DNA of 46,231 bases from Corynebacterium sp. (GTDB lineage Bacteria > Actinomycetota > Actinomycetes > Mycobacteriales > Mycobacteriaceae), in the NCBI GenBank assembly GCA_030527885.1, contig JAUMZY010000016.1:1-46231 (forward strand), given 5' to 3'. The notes beneath the pieces were generated by a model. It was not told where the DNA came from. It made no database searches and saw nothing but the letters and a program-made list of their open reading frames with translations. Position 1 is the first letter of the stretch; each line of letters opens with the position of its first letter. Both the position numbers and the translations under genes were made by a program. Below, piece by piece: positions 34,757-46,231 of this stretch.

Positions 34757-35111
34757 TGCTCCCATTCGGGTCGGCGGGGCCTTTTTGGCCATTGCGGTGG
34801 TTTTGCTCATCTTCACCATCGTGGAAATTATCACCCACGGCTGGTTAGCTCCCTTCGCGGTTACCCCACGATTTCTTTGCATCGTGGCAGCTGCGGCCCT
34901 TCTGGGTAGCTTTGCCACCATCAGTAAAACCCAAAAACCCAGCCGCACCCAAGTGATAGCACTCGCCGGCGCCGTGGGGCTCGTCATCATTGGTCGATTG
35001 CTCCCCGACACCATCTTCATGGTGTGGGGCCAATACTGGCTCCCGACTTATGCGGCGGTCGCATTTCTGTGTGCGCTCATCCTCCGGCGTGCTCAGGCGT
35101 CGAAAAGCTAA
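34749..35111 (+). CDS. Small membrane protein (120 aa)
   Basis: A 120-residue protein with four hydrophobic helices: GGAFLAIAVVLLIFTIVEII, FLCIVAAAALLGSFATI, VIALAGAVGLVIIG and TYAAVAFLCALIL. It overlaps the PEBP gene by eight bases, so its translation is probably coupled. It converges on pyrD with three bases between stops. I do not recognise a functional family. Confidence 0.75.
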   Translation: MISAPIRVGGAFLAIAVVLLIFTIVEIITHGWLAPFAVTPRFLCIVAAAALLGSFATISKTQKPSRTQVIALAGAVGLVIIGRLLPDTIFMVWGQYWLPTYAAVAFLCALILRRAQASKS

Positions 35112-35114
35112 GAG

Positions 35115-36227
35115 CTAATCCAGTGTCCAGGGCAAACCAGAACCCACGGCCTCGGAAATATTCTGCAACCCATACGCCCGCAACTGTGCCGCAATACCGA
35201 CGTGAATATCTCGAATCCAGTCAGGGCCGCCATAGATCAAACCTGTGTAGCCCTGCAACAGGGTAGCGCCGGCGGCAATTCGCTCCCACGCCTGTTGCGG
35301 CGTGGAAATACCACCCACCCCAATCAGCACGAGGGAATCACCGACCCGGGCGTACAGTCGCTCCAGCACCTCCAAGGCCCGATCTGCCACCGGTGGCCCG
35401 GAAATACCACCCGCACCCATGTTTTCCACCTGGGAAGCTGGCGTGACCAAGTCATCACGCGAAATTGTGGTATTTGTCGCCACGATGCCGTCCAAGCCCA
35501 GCTGCAACGCCACATCCGCCACCGCATCCACATCCTCATTGGACAGATCCGGGGCAATCTTCACCAACACCGGTGTGGATGTCGCGGCCTGCACCGCCTG
35601 CAAAATCGGCTTCAATGATTCCACCGCTTGCAAATCTCGCAATCCTGGGGTGTTCGGTGACGACACATTCACCACCACGTAATCCGCCAGCTCGCCCAGA
35701 AGGGAGGCGGATCGACGGTAATCATCAGCAGCCTTATCTGGTTCCACCACTTTTGTTTTGCCAATATTGATGCCGATCACGTTTTTTGTTTTGCGGTGCC
35801 GCAGGTGAAACGCCACATCTGTTGCCCCCTTGTTGTTGAAACCCATGCGGTTCAAAATCGCCTTATCCTGCGGCAGCCGAAACAGTCGGGGCGTAGGATT
35901 ACCCGGCTGGCCGGCCGCTGTCACGGTCCCCAATTCGGCGTACCCGAACCCCACCGCTGACCATACATCTGGGGCGGAACCGTTCTTATCAAATCCCGCA
36001 GCCAACCCCAGTGGCCGCGGAAATACCACCCCAAACACCTCCTGGGACAGAATCGGATCATTCACCCCAATGGTTTTTTCCAGCACCTTTGCCACGGGCC
36101 GTGGTGCGGCCTGCAACACTTTCATGCCGGAAGCAATGATGCTATGGATGCGCTCGGGGGACAGGCGAAACATCGCCTTCAAAGCTAACTGGTACGCCTT
36201 AGTACGCACAGGATGAGGAGAAGTCAT
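35115..36227 (-). CDS. pyrD: Dihydroorotate dehydrogenase (quinone), class 2
   Basis: A 370-residue FMN enzyme of pyrimidine synthesis, oxidising dihydroorotate and passing electrons to the quinone pool. The N-terminal helical membrane-contact region ([20 protein letters not shown]) marks class 2. [10 protein letters not shown], the catalytic-base region [11 protein letters not shown] with its Ser, and the FMN phosphate site IGVGGIST are visible. I choose ATG 36227, the family start; the longer frame to 36338 would overlap the upstream lipoprotein. The lipoprotein gene upstream ends 19 bases before this start, so they are probably co-transcribed. Confidence 0.95.
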   Translation of the reverse strand: MTSPHPVRTKAYQLALKAMFRLSPERIHSIIASGMKVLQAAPRPVAKVLEKTIGVNDPILSQEVFGVVFPRPLGLAAGFDKNGSAPDVWSAVGFGYAELGTVTAAGQPGNPTPRLFRLPQDKAILNRMGFNNKGATDVAFHLRHRKTKNVIGINIGKTKVVEPDKAADDYRRSASLLGELADYVVVNVSSPNTPGLRDLQAVESLKPILQAVQAATSTPVLVKIAPDLSNEDVDAVADVALQLGLDGIVATNTTISRDDLVTPASQVENMGAGGISGPPVADRALEVLERLYARVGDSLVLIGVGGISTPQQAWERIAAGATLLQGYTGLIYGGPDWIRDIHVGIAAQLRAYGLQNISEAVGSGLPWTLD

Positions 36228-36246
36228 AATAATACTTTCGTGAGTG

Positions 36247-37278
36247 TTAGGGTTGCAGAATCTGAAGGCCCGCGCCAGAAGCAGAACTGGCAACAATCGT
36301 GCCATCCGGCAAGGCAAGTACTGATTGGGCGTTAGCAATAGAATTATAGGCCTCTAATTCCTCACCCTGACCCGAACCGATCTGATAACGCCGAATTTTA
36401 TTATCATCCGTGGTAGTGACCCACACTTGCTGATGTTTATCATCCCACGCCACCGCCCACGGCGTGCTTGTCGTCGGTGTTGTTTGATGCAACCGAATCG
36501 CATCTAACGTCATGTACACCCCAAACTGCTTCCCAACGGCATCCGATGTGATAGCCATCCCTTGGGCCGCCGGGGCGACCATGCCGACACCCAAGCCGAC
36601 CCGCAGAACCGCGCCGGAGGATTTCTTGCCCACATCAATGGTTTGGATGATGGTGGTGTGTCGGTTGATGCGGTACACCACGTCCGGGCCGTTATTGGTG
36701 GGAACGGCAATCATGGCATCTGTGGGGTCTTCCACGCGAATGGTTTTCGGTTTGCCCTCACCACCGTCGCCGTTGGTAAAGAGCAGGGCTTCTTCTCGCT
36801 CATTACTACCCGCAATGATCATCCCATCGGTGGTTTTCACAGCCGCCGTGATGGGCTGCTCTGTTGCCTGAATCAGGGAATTTGCCGGAGTACCGGCGGT
36901 GGAGATGGCATGCACCCCATCGGCACACCCGAGGATAAATTCACTATGGCTGGGGGCGGTGCTGATGTCACCGCAGCTGACGTCAACGTCCACGGTGCTA
37001 AAGTCCCCACTGCGCAGTTGCGCCAGCGTGCCCACAGCTATGTGTGTGCCGGTGCGGACGGCAAGAGTGTCACCCACGCGGTCCAGTTCGGCGATGTTGG
37101 TGAATGGTTCGGGGAGGGTGAAAACATCGCCAGCGGGGGTACCGCTGGTGGCCGGGGAAGCGGCGGGGGTGGCGTTGCCCATGGCTGCGGGAAGTTTTTC
37201 TTGCACAGAGCGGGGGGTGCAGGCGCTGAGTACTAGCCCGAGGATGATGAGGGCAACAGGGGTGAGTTGAGGTTTCAC
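36247..37278 (-). CDS. lppL: LppL-like lipoprotein
   Basis: A 343-residue surface lipoprotein: signal peptide with lipobox LVLSAC, an Ala/Pro/Ser/Thr-rich linker, then a domain of repeated beta blades ([54 protein letters not shown]) that looks like a beta-propeller. Its place directly upstream of pyrD matches LppL (Rv2138) of M. tuberculosis, from memory. The GTG at 37278 follows GGGAG. The role is unknown. Confidence 0.8.
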   Translation of the reverse strand: MKPQLTPVALIILGLVLSACTPRSVQEKLPAAMGNATPAASPATSGTPAGDVFTLPEPFTNIAELDRVGDTLAVRTGTHIAVGTLAQLRSGDFSTVDVDVSCGDISTAPSHSEFILGCADGVHAISTAGTPANSLIQATEQPITAAVKTTDGMIIAGSNEREEALLFTNGDGGEGKPKTIRVEDPTDAMIAVPTNNGPDVVYRINRHTTIIQTIDVGKKSSGAVLRVGLGVGMVAPAAQGMAITSDAVGKQFGVYMTLDAIRLHQTTPTTSTPWAVAWDDKHQQVWVTTTDDNKIRRYQIGSGQGEELEAYNSIANAQSVLALPDGTIVASSASGAGLQILQP

Positions 37279-37387
37279 AAGCTCCCAGATTAGCAGGTAG
37301 ATTGCCCAACTTTAGATTAATACTGGATACACCCTGCACACTTCCTACTGTGAACGGATGGTGATGTGCGGTGTACGGTGTTGTGAT

Positions 37388-38281
37388 GTGATTACTACCA
37401 GTATCCTCGCCCAAGCGGCAACGGGCGCAAGCGAACAAATGCCATGGCTAGAAGTCATCGTCTTATCCATAATCCAAGGGTTGACGGAGTTCCTTCCAGT
37501 GAGCTCTTCTGGGCACTTGCGCATCGCATCAACACTTTTTTTCGGCAACGACCCCGGCGCGTCGTTCACTGCGGTGGTGCAGTTGGGGACAGAAGCAGCC
37601 GTGTTGGTGTATTTCGCGCGGGATATTTTCACCATCATCGTGGCGTGGTTTAGGGGGTTGCTTAACAAGGAGGCCCGCAATTTTGATTATCGCATGGGGT
37701 GGATGGTAATCGTGGGTACCATTCCGGTGTCGGTGCTGGGGTTTTTGACTAAGGATTTGATTCGGGAGAACCTGCGTAATTTGTGGATCACGGCGACGGT
37801 GTTGGTGCTGTTTTCGTTTGTGTTTATTGTGGCGGAGCGGTTTGGTAAGAAGGATCGCCAGTTTGAAGACTTGACTATGCGAGACGCCATCGTGATGGGG
37901 TGTGCGCAGTGTTTGGCGTTGATTCCAGGCGTGTCGCGTTCCGGCGGCACGATTTCGGCGGGCTTGTTCATTGGGTTGAGCCGAGAAGTGGCGGCGCGGT
38001 TTAGTTTCCTGCTGGCGATTCCGGCGGTATTAGCGGCGGGGTTGTTCTCGTTAGATGATGCGTTTACGCCGCAGGCGGGTATTGCGGCTTCTGGTACGCA
38101 GTTGCTGGTGGGTACTGGTATTGCGTTTGTGCTGGGTTATGTGTCCATTGCTTGGTTGTTGAAGTTCGTGGCGAATAATACGTTCAGTTGGTTTGCGGTG
38201 TACCGGATTCCATTGGGTATTTTCGTGATGTTGCTGCTTTATACCGGTGAGATTAATCCGTTGGCGGCGGCTTCGGTGTAG
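37388..38281 (+). CDS. uppP: Undecaprenyl-diphosphatase
   Basis: A protein of about 297 residues with some eight membrane helices. It removes a phosphate from undecaprenyl diphosphate to recycle the lipid carrier for peptidoglycan. The two catalytic motifs are clear: [11 protein letters not shown] near the N-terminus and [15 protein letters not shown] in the middle. It also underlies bacitracin tolerance in the family. The start is uncertain: GTG 37388 gives an N-terminal tail like that recalled for C. glutamicum UppP, ATG 37358 is longer, ATG 37439 (MPWLEVI) is shortest. No clear ribosome site settles it. Confidence 0.92.
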   Translation: MITTSILAQAATGASEQMPWLEVIVLSIIQGLTEFLPVSSSGHLRIASTLFFGNDPGASFTAVVQLGTEAAVLVYFARDIFTIIVAWFRGLLNKEARNFDYRMGWMVIVGTIPVSVLGFLTKDLIRENLRNLWITATVLVLFSFVFIVAERFGKKDRQFEDLTMRDAIVMGCAQCLALIPGVSRSGGTISAGLFIGLSREVAARFSFLLAIPAVLAAGLFSLDDAFTPQAGIAASGTQLLVGTGIAFVLGYVSIAWLLKFVANNTFSWFAVYRIPLGIFVMLLLYTGEINPLAAASV

Positions 38282-38297
38282 TTGTTAAGCTTGTCGC

Positions 38298-39554
38298 ATG
38301 CATTCGTGGCCTTATCCGAATATTCCTACTATTTCTGGTCCTTCAATACCGCTCAAGCTGTACGATACTGCTGATCAAACCGTCAAACCGGTGCAGGTTA
38401 CTGACGGGCAGGCGGGCATGTATGTGTGCGGTATTACCCCGTATGATTCGACGCATTTGGGGCATGCCGCTACGTACTTGACGTTTGATTTAATTCACCG
38501 CTTGCTTATCGACGCTGGCGTGCAGGTCACTTATGTGCAAAACATCACTGATGTGGATGATCCGTTGTTTGAACGTGCCGCCCGGGATGGGGTGGATTGG
38601 CGCGAGTTGGGCACTAGCCAGATTGATCTGTTTCGATCAGACATGGAAGTCTTGTCGGTGATTCCACCAAAGGATTATGTAGGGGCGATGGAGTCGGTGC
38701 CAGAGGTGATCACCATGGTGCAGCAGCTGCTGGATGCGGGAGCAGCATATGTGGTGGATGATTCGGATCACCCAGATGTGTACGCCAGCATCACCGCTAC
38801 GCAGCAGTTTGGCTACGAGTCGAATTATTCCCGAGCACAGATGCTGGAGTTTTTCACCGAGCGGGGTGGGGACCCGGATCGTCCAGGCAAGCGGGATCCA
38901 TTGGATGCATTGGTGTGGCGGGCCGCTAGAGCAGGCGAACCGTCGTGGGAGGCGCCGTTTGGGGCGGGCCGCCCCGGCTGGCATGTGGAATGCTCGGCCA
39001 TTGCGACGAATCGCCTGGGCAAAACGTTTGCCATTCAGGGGGGTGGCTCGGATTTGATTTTCCCGCACCACGAGTTTTCGGCGGCCCACGCAGAGGCCGC
39101 CCTGGCGTCGCCCCGCATGGTGGAGCATTACGTGCACACCGGCATGATTGCGCTGGATGGGGTGAAGATGAGTAAATCTCTGGGCAATTTGGTGTTTGTG
39201 TCCAAGCTGACGGCGGCGGGGCACGACCCGTCGGCAATTCGCCTGGGCGTGTATCTGGGCCACTACCGGCAGGACCGGGATTGGTCGGACAAAGTGCTGT
39301 GGGCGGCGCAGCACCGCCTGGTGTACTGGGGTATGGCGAAAACCCTGGCCACCGACGAAGCAGAGGCGGCAGCGTTGGTGCAGGAGATTCGCACGTTGCT
39401 TGCCGACGACCTCAACACCCCAGCCGCCATCAAAGCGATCGACGAGTGGGCGGACCGCCAAAACCACGAGGCTGACGGGGCAGGGGAGCAGCCCACCCCA
39501 TCCGGCACCCTGGTGGCGAATGCTGTGGACGCCCTTCTGGGAGTGAAGTTCTAA
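38298..39554 (+). CDS. mshC: Cysteine--GlcN-Ins ligase (mycothiol synthesis)
   Basis: A 418-residue class I synthetase-like ligase that joins cysteine to glucosaminyl-inositol in mycothiol synthesis. It derives from CysRS: HIGH appears as THLGHA (about 53-58), KMSKSLGN is present (about 290), and the zinc-site Cys lies in [10 protein letters not shown]. MshC-specific features are the N-terminal [10 protein letters not shown] and [20 protein letters not shown]. It marks the organism as an actinobacterium. ATG 38298 has no strong ribosome site. Confidence 0.95.
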   Translation: MHSWPYPNIPTISGPSIPLKLYDTADQTVKPVQVTDGQAGMYVCGITPYDSTHLGHAATYLTFDLIHRLLIDAGVQVTYVQNITDVDDPLFERAARDGVDWRELGTSQIDLFRSDMEVLSVIPPKDYVGAMESVPEVITMVQQLLDAGAAYVVDDSDHPDVYASITATQQFGYESNYSRAQMLEFFTERGGDPDRPGKRDPLDALVWRAARAGEPSWEAPFGAGRPGWHVECSAIATNRLGKTFAIQGGGSDLIFPHHEFSAAHAEAALASPRMVEHYVHTGMIALDGVKMSKSLGNLVFVSKLTAAGHDPSAIRLGVYLGHYRQDRDWSDKVLWAAQHRLVYWGMAKTLATDEAEAAALVQEIRTLLADDLNTPAAIKAIDEWADRQNHEADGAGEQPTPSGTLVANAVDALLGVKF

Positions 39555-39559
39555 ACCCC

Positions 39560-39898
39560 ATGACCATCACCGAATTCATCACCCAGCTGCAAGAATTTGC
39601 CACCGGCGCCTACCTGCGCCCAGAAGAGCGGGAATACTGGGAAGCCCCGTTCGATGCGGCGGCGTTGCCGGAATTGGAAACCCTGCTGCGGGATTATGCG
39701 GCAGACGTGCCGGTGAGTGGCGTGGATATTTCCGACCACGTGTTGGGGTTCTACGCCCAACTGCGGGAGTTTAATGCCCGCCATGGGGATGCGGTGATTG
39801 AGCCAGAAGAAGAGGCGGAGATTGTGGCGTTGGTGCAGGACATGTGGGGTGCTCCCGTCCCGGATTTTGCGGACCTGGATGCGTCGATAAGCGAATAA
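39560..39898 (+). CDS. Conserved hypothetical protein (112 aa)
   Basis: A 112-residue acidic, helical, soluble protein starting five bases after mshC. Segments such as PEEREYWEAPFDAAALPELE and VQDMWGAPVPDFADLD look evolutionarily constrained, but I do not recognise a family. The tight spacing suggests co-transcription with mshC. No membrane or signal segment is present. Confidence 0.65.
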   Translation: MTITEFITQLQEFATGAYLRPEEREYWEAPFDAAALPELETLLRDYAADVPVSGVDISDHVLGFYAQLREFNARHGDAVIEPEEEAEIVALVQDMWGAPVPDFADLDASISE

Positions 39899-39920
39899 AA
39901 TGCATTAATACCGTGCTTAA

Positions 39921-39960
39921 TTACATGTGCACCCAATAACCGTACTAAGCTGTCTACCCG
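39921..39960 (+). promoter_or_regulatory. Probable leaderless promoter of metH
   Basis: TACTAAGCT (39943-39951) is a plausible -10 region ending nine bases before the metH ATG, and no ribosome site is present. A weak -35 (TTACAT, 39921-39926) lies 16-19 bp upstream. This fits a leaderless or nearly leaderless mRNA. Confidence 0.4.
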
Positions 39961-43545
<3,585 letters not shown>

Positions 43546-43601
43546 GCTTGTCGACGTTTGTACCTGATTCTGGTCTGAGGTGGCAGTAAGCTACAAGGAC
43601 T

Positions 43602-43805
43602 ATGAATATCAATGAACTTTTAAGTCCGGATGTTGCGGTTCCGCTGTTGATTGGATTGGCGGTGCTGTGGGTGATTCTGAAATCTGTGAAGCGGATCATC
43701 AATCGGGTGATTTCGTTGGCGGCCACCGCCTTGATTTTAGGCGCCACGCAACACGTGGGCGCGTTCGATGGTTTGAATAATCTCACTCACCTTTTGCACC
43801 AGTAA
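43602..43805 (+). CDS. Small membrane protein (67 aa)
   Basis: A 67-residue protein with one to two hydrophobic helices (VAVPLLIGLAVLWVILKSV; VISLAATALILGATQ) separated by a basic loop KRIINR. ATG 43602 follows AAGGA (43595-43599) very closely, a short spacing. It lies between metH and the DUF4241 gene. The function is unknown. Confidence 0.65.
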   Translation: MNINELLSPDVAVPLLIGLAVLWVILKSVKRIINRVISLAATALILGATQHVGAFDGLNNLTHLLHQ

Positions 43806-43833
43806 CCACCAGACTTGCTTTAATAATGGTGGT
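43805..43833. repeat. Inverted repeat upstream of the DUF4241 gene
   Basis: ACCACCA (43805-43811) and TGGTGGT (43827-43833) form a perfect seven-base inverted repeat with a 15-base spacer that contains TTTAATAAT, a possible -10. It may be an operator or a weak terminator for the small gene upstream. Confidence 0.4.
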
Positions 43834-43868
43834 ACCTACCCATATCTCGTAGCGTAAGGATAACGATC

Positions 43869-44546
43869 ATGGACCCAGCGTTGTTTTACCCATTAGAAAC
43901 CTCCGGCACGGAATACCAAGGCGAAGCCACATTTCCGCTGAGCATCGTGGAGGCCGGCACGTTACACGCCCCTTCTGGGGCGGTGGTGGTGTGCGACCCG
44001 TTTGCGTACTTCGTGGGCTTGGGCCGCGGCTTGATGTACGACATTCCGGCGGGGGACTACCCGGTTAGGGTGACGGTGGCGCACCCGCCGGCGAAGGAAG
44101 CCGTCAATGCGTACCTCAGCATCGTGTTCGCCGACGCAGAAGTAACGTCGGTGGAGCAGATACTACCGCACTTGGATTTGGATGAAATTCCGCTGCCGGG
44201 GGTGAGTGGCTACAGTGGCGTGAGCGTGGATTCCGGTTCGGTGGCGGTGCTGGACGCGGCGGCGGCGAAGGCGTTTGCCGCGGACACAGATGTGGACACC
44301 TTCACGGATTACATTCATTCGGATGCCCCCGATGGGTGGTTTAATTTGCTGCGCGACCCGGCTCACCATCGCAAGGATATTGCTAATATCACGCTGCCGG
44401 ATGCGAAAGATGCGGAAAATATGGTGTTGGCGCGTTCCGGGTGGGATTCAGGGCTGTACCCGGTGATTGCTTCCTACGACCGGCAGCGGAACTTGGTGGC
44501 GTTGCACATTGATTTCATGGTGGTTGGCGGTTATCCCTACAATTAG
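43869..44546 (+). CDS. DUF4241 domain protein
   Basis: A 225-residue soluble protein matching DUF4241: GDYPVRVTVAHPP in the first half and the C-terminal SGWDSGLYPVIASYDRQRNL followed by VALHIDFMVV. This domain is found in scattered bacteria, often with polymorphic-toxin immunity or stress loci, but its function is not established. ATG 43869 follows AAGGA at about nine bases. The hisE start lies nine bases after its stop, so it appears to lead a small operon with hisE and hisG. Confidence 0.8.
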   Translation: MDPALFYPLETSGTEYQGEATFPLSIVEAGTLHAPSGAVVVCDPFAYFVGLGRGLMYDIPAGDYPVRVTVAHPPAKEAVNAYLSIVFADAEVTSVEQILPHLDLDEIPLPGVSGYSGVSVDSGSVAVLDAAAAKAFAADTDVDTFTDYIHSDAPDGWFNLLRDPAHHRKDIANITLPDAKDAENMVLARSGWDSGLYPVIASYDRQRNLVALHIDFMVVGGYPYN

Positions 44547-44555
44547 GGAAGAATA

Positions 44556-44813
44556 GTGCGGGTGAAAGATTTTGACTCGCTTTTCGACGAATTAACGCAC
44601 CGTAACCCCAGCTCCGGCACGGACCAGGCCTTAAGTAAAGGCATCCATCACCTGGGCAAAAAGGTGATTGAGGAAGCCGGGGAAGTGTGGATTGCCGCAG
44701 AATACCAAACGGATGACGAGTTGGCTGAAGAAATCTCCCAACTGTTGTACTGGACCCAAACTGTCATGATCGCCCGGGGGCTAACCCCCGCTGATATTTA
44801 TAAATACCTGTAA
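44556..44813 (+). CDS. hisE: Phosphoribosyl-ATP pyrophosphohydrolase
   Basis: An 85-residue all-helical MazG-like enzyme for the second step of histidine synthesis, hydrolysing PR-ATP to [25 protein letters not shown] and [16 protein letters not shown] carry the metal-binding Glu/Asp residues. The GTG at 44556 is favoured by AGGGAAG seven bases upstream; a second GTG at 44562 matches the usual family N-terminus (VKDFDSL). hisG begins six bases after its stop. Confidence 0.95.
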   Translation: MRVKDFDSLFDELTHRNPSSGTDQALSKGIHHLGKKVIEEAGEVWIAAEYQTDDELAEEISQLLYWTQTVMIARGLTPADIYKYL

Positions 44814-44819
44814 CACACC

Positions 44820-45665
44820 ATGCTGAAAATAGCAGTACCTAATAAAGGCTCCCTCTCTGAGGCGGCTGTCACGATTCTCACCGAGGCCGGCTACACTGGC
44901 CGCGGCACCACCAAGGCGCTGACCGTCTTGGACAAAACCAATAATGTGGAGTTTTTCTTCCTCCGGCCCAAAGACATTGCCATTTATGTGGCCAATGGGC
45001 ACTTGGACTTAGGCATCACCGGCCGCGACCTGGCGGCTGATTCCCGCGCGGAGGTGCAGGAGGTGCTGAATTTGGGATTTGGTTCCTCCACGTTCCGTTA
45101 CGCTGCCCCTTCTGACCGGAAGTGGGCGATTGCGGACATTGCGGGTAAACGGGTGGCCACGTCGTATCCCAATTTGGTGCGTGCGGATTTGGTGGCCCGG
45201 GGGATTGATGCCACGGTGATTCGGTTGGATGGGGCGGTGGAGATCTCCATCAAATTGGGGGTGGCTGATGTGATTGCGGATGTGGTGTCGACGGGTCGTA
45301 CGCTCCTGCAACACGGATTAGCCCCATTCGGGGAACCTCTTGTCGATTCTGAAGCTGTTGTGGTTGCCCGAAAAGGGGTAGAAATTACCCCCGAAATGAT
45401 GATTTTGTTACGGCGAATTGAAGGAATCCTCCACGCCCACAACTTCCTCATGCTCGACTACAACGTGGAAGAACATTTGCTAGAACAAGCGAAAACCATC
45501 ACGCCCGGCATCTCCGGGCCCACGGTTTCCCCTCTTGCCCTGGCCAATTGGGTGGCGGTGCGCGCCATGGTGCCCCGCAAGGAGGCCAATGCCATCATGG
45601 ACCAGCTCGCACAGTTGGGTGCTCAAGCCATCCTTGCTTCAGAAATACGGATCGCACGGCTATAA
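44820..45665 (+). CDS. hisG: ATP phosphoribosyltransferase, long form
   Basis: A 281-residue enzyme for the first, committed step of histidine synthesis, joining ATP and PRPP. The long form includes its own C-terminal ACT-like regulatory domain (from about residue 210: [19 protein letters not shown]), which binds histidine for feedback inhibition in this family. The catalytic block DLGITGRDL and the PRPP loop [14 protein letters not shown] are present. It is co-transcribed with hisE. Confidence 0.96.
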   Translation: MLKIAVPNKGSLSEAAVTILTEAGYTGRGTTKALTVLDKTNNVEFFFLRPKDIAIYVANGHLDLGITGRDLAADSRAEVQEVLNLGFGSSTFRYAAPSDRKWAIADIAGKRVATSYPNLVRADLVARGIDATVIRLDGAVEISIKLGVADVIADVVSTGRTLLQHGLAPFGEPLVDSEAVVVARKGVEITPEMMILLRRIEGILHAHNFLMLDYNVEEHLLEQAKTITPGISGPTVSPLALANWVAVRAMVPRKEANAIMDQLAQLGAQAILASEIRIARL

Positions 45666-45682
45666 AAAATCTAGGTCACACT

Positions 45683-45727
45683 CAGCGAACAAATGGGCTA
45701 ATGTAAAGAATGTACCTGTGTTCGCTG
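45683..45727. repeat. Inverted repeat in the aspA leader
   Basis: CAGCGAACA (45683-45691) and TGTTCGCTG (45719-45727) are a perfect nine-base inverted repeat with a 27-base spacer, ending 20 bases before the aspA start. The spacer contains TAATGT and TAAAGA, either of which may be a -10. It could be an operator pair, a leader hairpin, or the hisG terminator stem without a T-run. Confidence 0.45.
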
Positions 45728-45747
45728 CCTTGAAAATAAGGAAGAAA

Positions 45748-46231
45748 ATGGCCAAGATTGCCCCCAAAAAGGATGAAAAACCCGCCGAACCCATCAAAAA
45801 GCCAACAAGTCCCACCCGGAAAGAAGTTGACTTACTGGGGGAGATGGAAGTATCCAATAACAATTACTATGGCGTCCACACCATGCGCGCCATAAACAAC
45901 TTCCAAATCTCCGGCAAAACCATCAATGACGTACCCGAATTCATCCGCGGCATGGTCCAAGTCAAAAAAGCAGCCGCCATAGCTAACCGTCGCCTCCACA
46001 CCCTCCCCAGCAAAAAATGCGACGCCATTGTCTGGGCCTGCGACCAAATCCTGGAGCATGGTAGGTGCATGGATCAATTCCCCATCGACGTGTTCCAAGG
46101 CGGTGCCGGTACCAGCCTGAACATGAACACCAATGAAGTCATCGCCAACCTTGCGCTCGAACACTTAGGCGAACCCAAGGGTGCTTATAACGTCATCAAC
46201 CCTAACGACGACGTTAATATGTCCCACTCCA
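45748..46231 (+). CDS. aspA: Aspartate ammonia-lyase, 5' part (runs off the window)
   Basis: The first 161 codons are open to the window edge. The protein begins with a Lys/Pro-rich tail of about 28 residues, then [20 protein letters not shown] and [20 protein letters not shown], diagnostic of the aspartase/fumarase superfamily. A Lys/Pro-rich N-terminal extension and position after hisE-hisG match C. glutamicum aspA, from memory, favouring aspartase (aspartate to fumarate and ammonia) over fumarase. ATG 45748 follows AAGGAAG. The catalytic GSSxMPxKxN loop is beyond the window. Confidence 0.9.
   Translation, partial: MAKIAPKKDEKPAEPIKKPTSPTRKEVDLLGEMEVSNNNYYGVHTMRAINNFQISGKTINDVPEFIRGMVQVKKAAAIANRRLHTLPSKKCDAIVWACDQILEHGRCMDQFPIDVFQGGAGTSLNMNTNEVIANLALEHLGEPKGAYNVINPNDDVNMSHS

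Overview
The window looks like a chromosomal segment of a Corynebacterium species. Evidence read directly: a mycothiol gene (mshC), an aconitase gene followed by an AcnR-type TetR repressor, a RipA-type NlpC/P60 endopeptidase, a coproporphyrin-type ferrochelatase with a C-terminal cysteine cluster, mutA-mutB-meaB, long-form hisG, and a DUF222/HNH protein. Gene neighbourhoods resemble two Mycobacterium tuberculosis blocks from memory (around Rv1473-Rv1496 and around Rv2121-Rv2140). The species cannot be named from this sequence alone.

Layout. 1-1543: broken 3' end of an LtrA-like membrane protein, then a convergent DUF222/HNH gene. 1671-3535: ABC-F ATPase with a good promoter and a possible small trailing gene. 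10691 down to 3501: a long minus-strand run of acn, acnR, two tandem class I glutamine-amidotransferase paralogs, an azoreductase, and the UPF0237/UPF0210 pair, with a candidate AcnR operator inside the acn promoter. 10957-17332: plus-strand envelope and heme genes (Rv1476-like protein, ripA with a GlxR/CRP-type site and foldable leader, hemH, DUF3097, NfeD, SPFH protein). 17335-18596: minus-strand HTH protein and TVP38/DedA-like protein. 18799-24793: mutA-mutB-(terminator)-meaB and a CtaA-like membrane protein, preceded by a highly structured 200-nt leader. 24889-26025: a beta-helix lipoprotein closed by a strong terminator.

26.08-30.56 kb is an accessory, AT-richer, decaying region: a remnant of the ABC-exporter N-terminus, a truncated and frameshifted hsdM, an orphan SLATT-like 2TM protein, unknown and frameshifted ORFs, and a membrane-anchored glycosidase-like protein. 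It ends at the 3' side of a tRNA-Leu(GAG). 30.76-34.2 kb encodes a heterodimeric ABC exporter in which one NBD has lost its Walker A and H-loop while the other has lost its LSGGQ signature, so only one composite ATP site can form.

34.2-46.2 kb is conserved housekeeping: PEBP-like protein, small membrane protein, pyrD, lppL-like lipoprotein, uppP, mshC, metH, a DUF4241 protein, hisE, hisG and the 5' part of aspA.

A window-wide oddity is that several long genes change abruptly from C-ending to G-ending codons part-way along. All comparisons to known families are from memory and by eye; no searches or folding programs were run.
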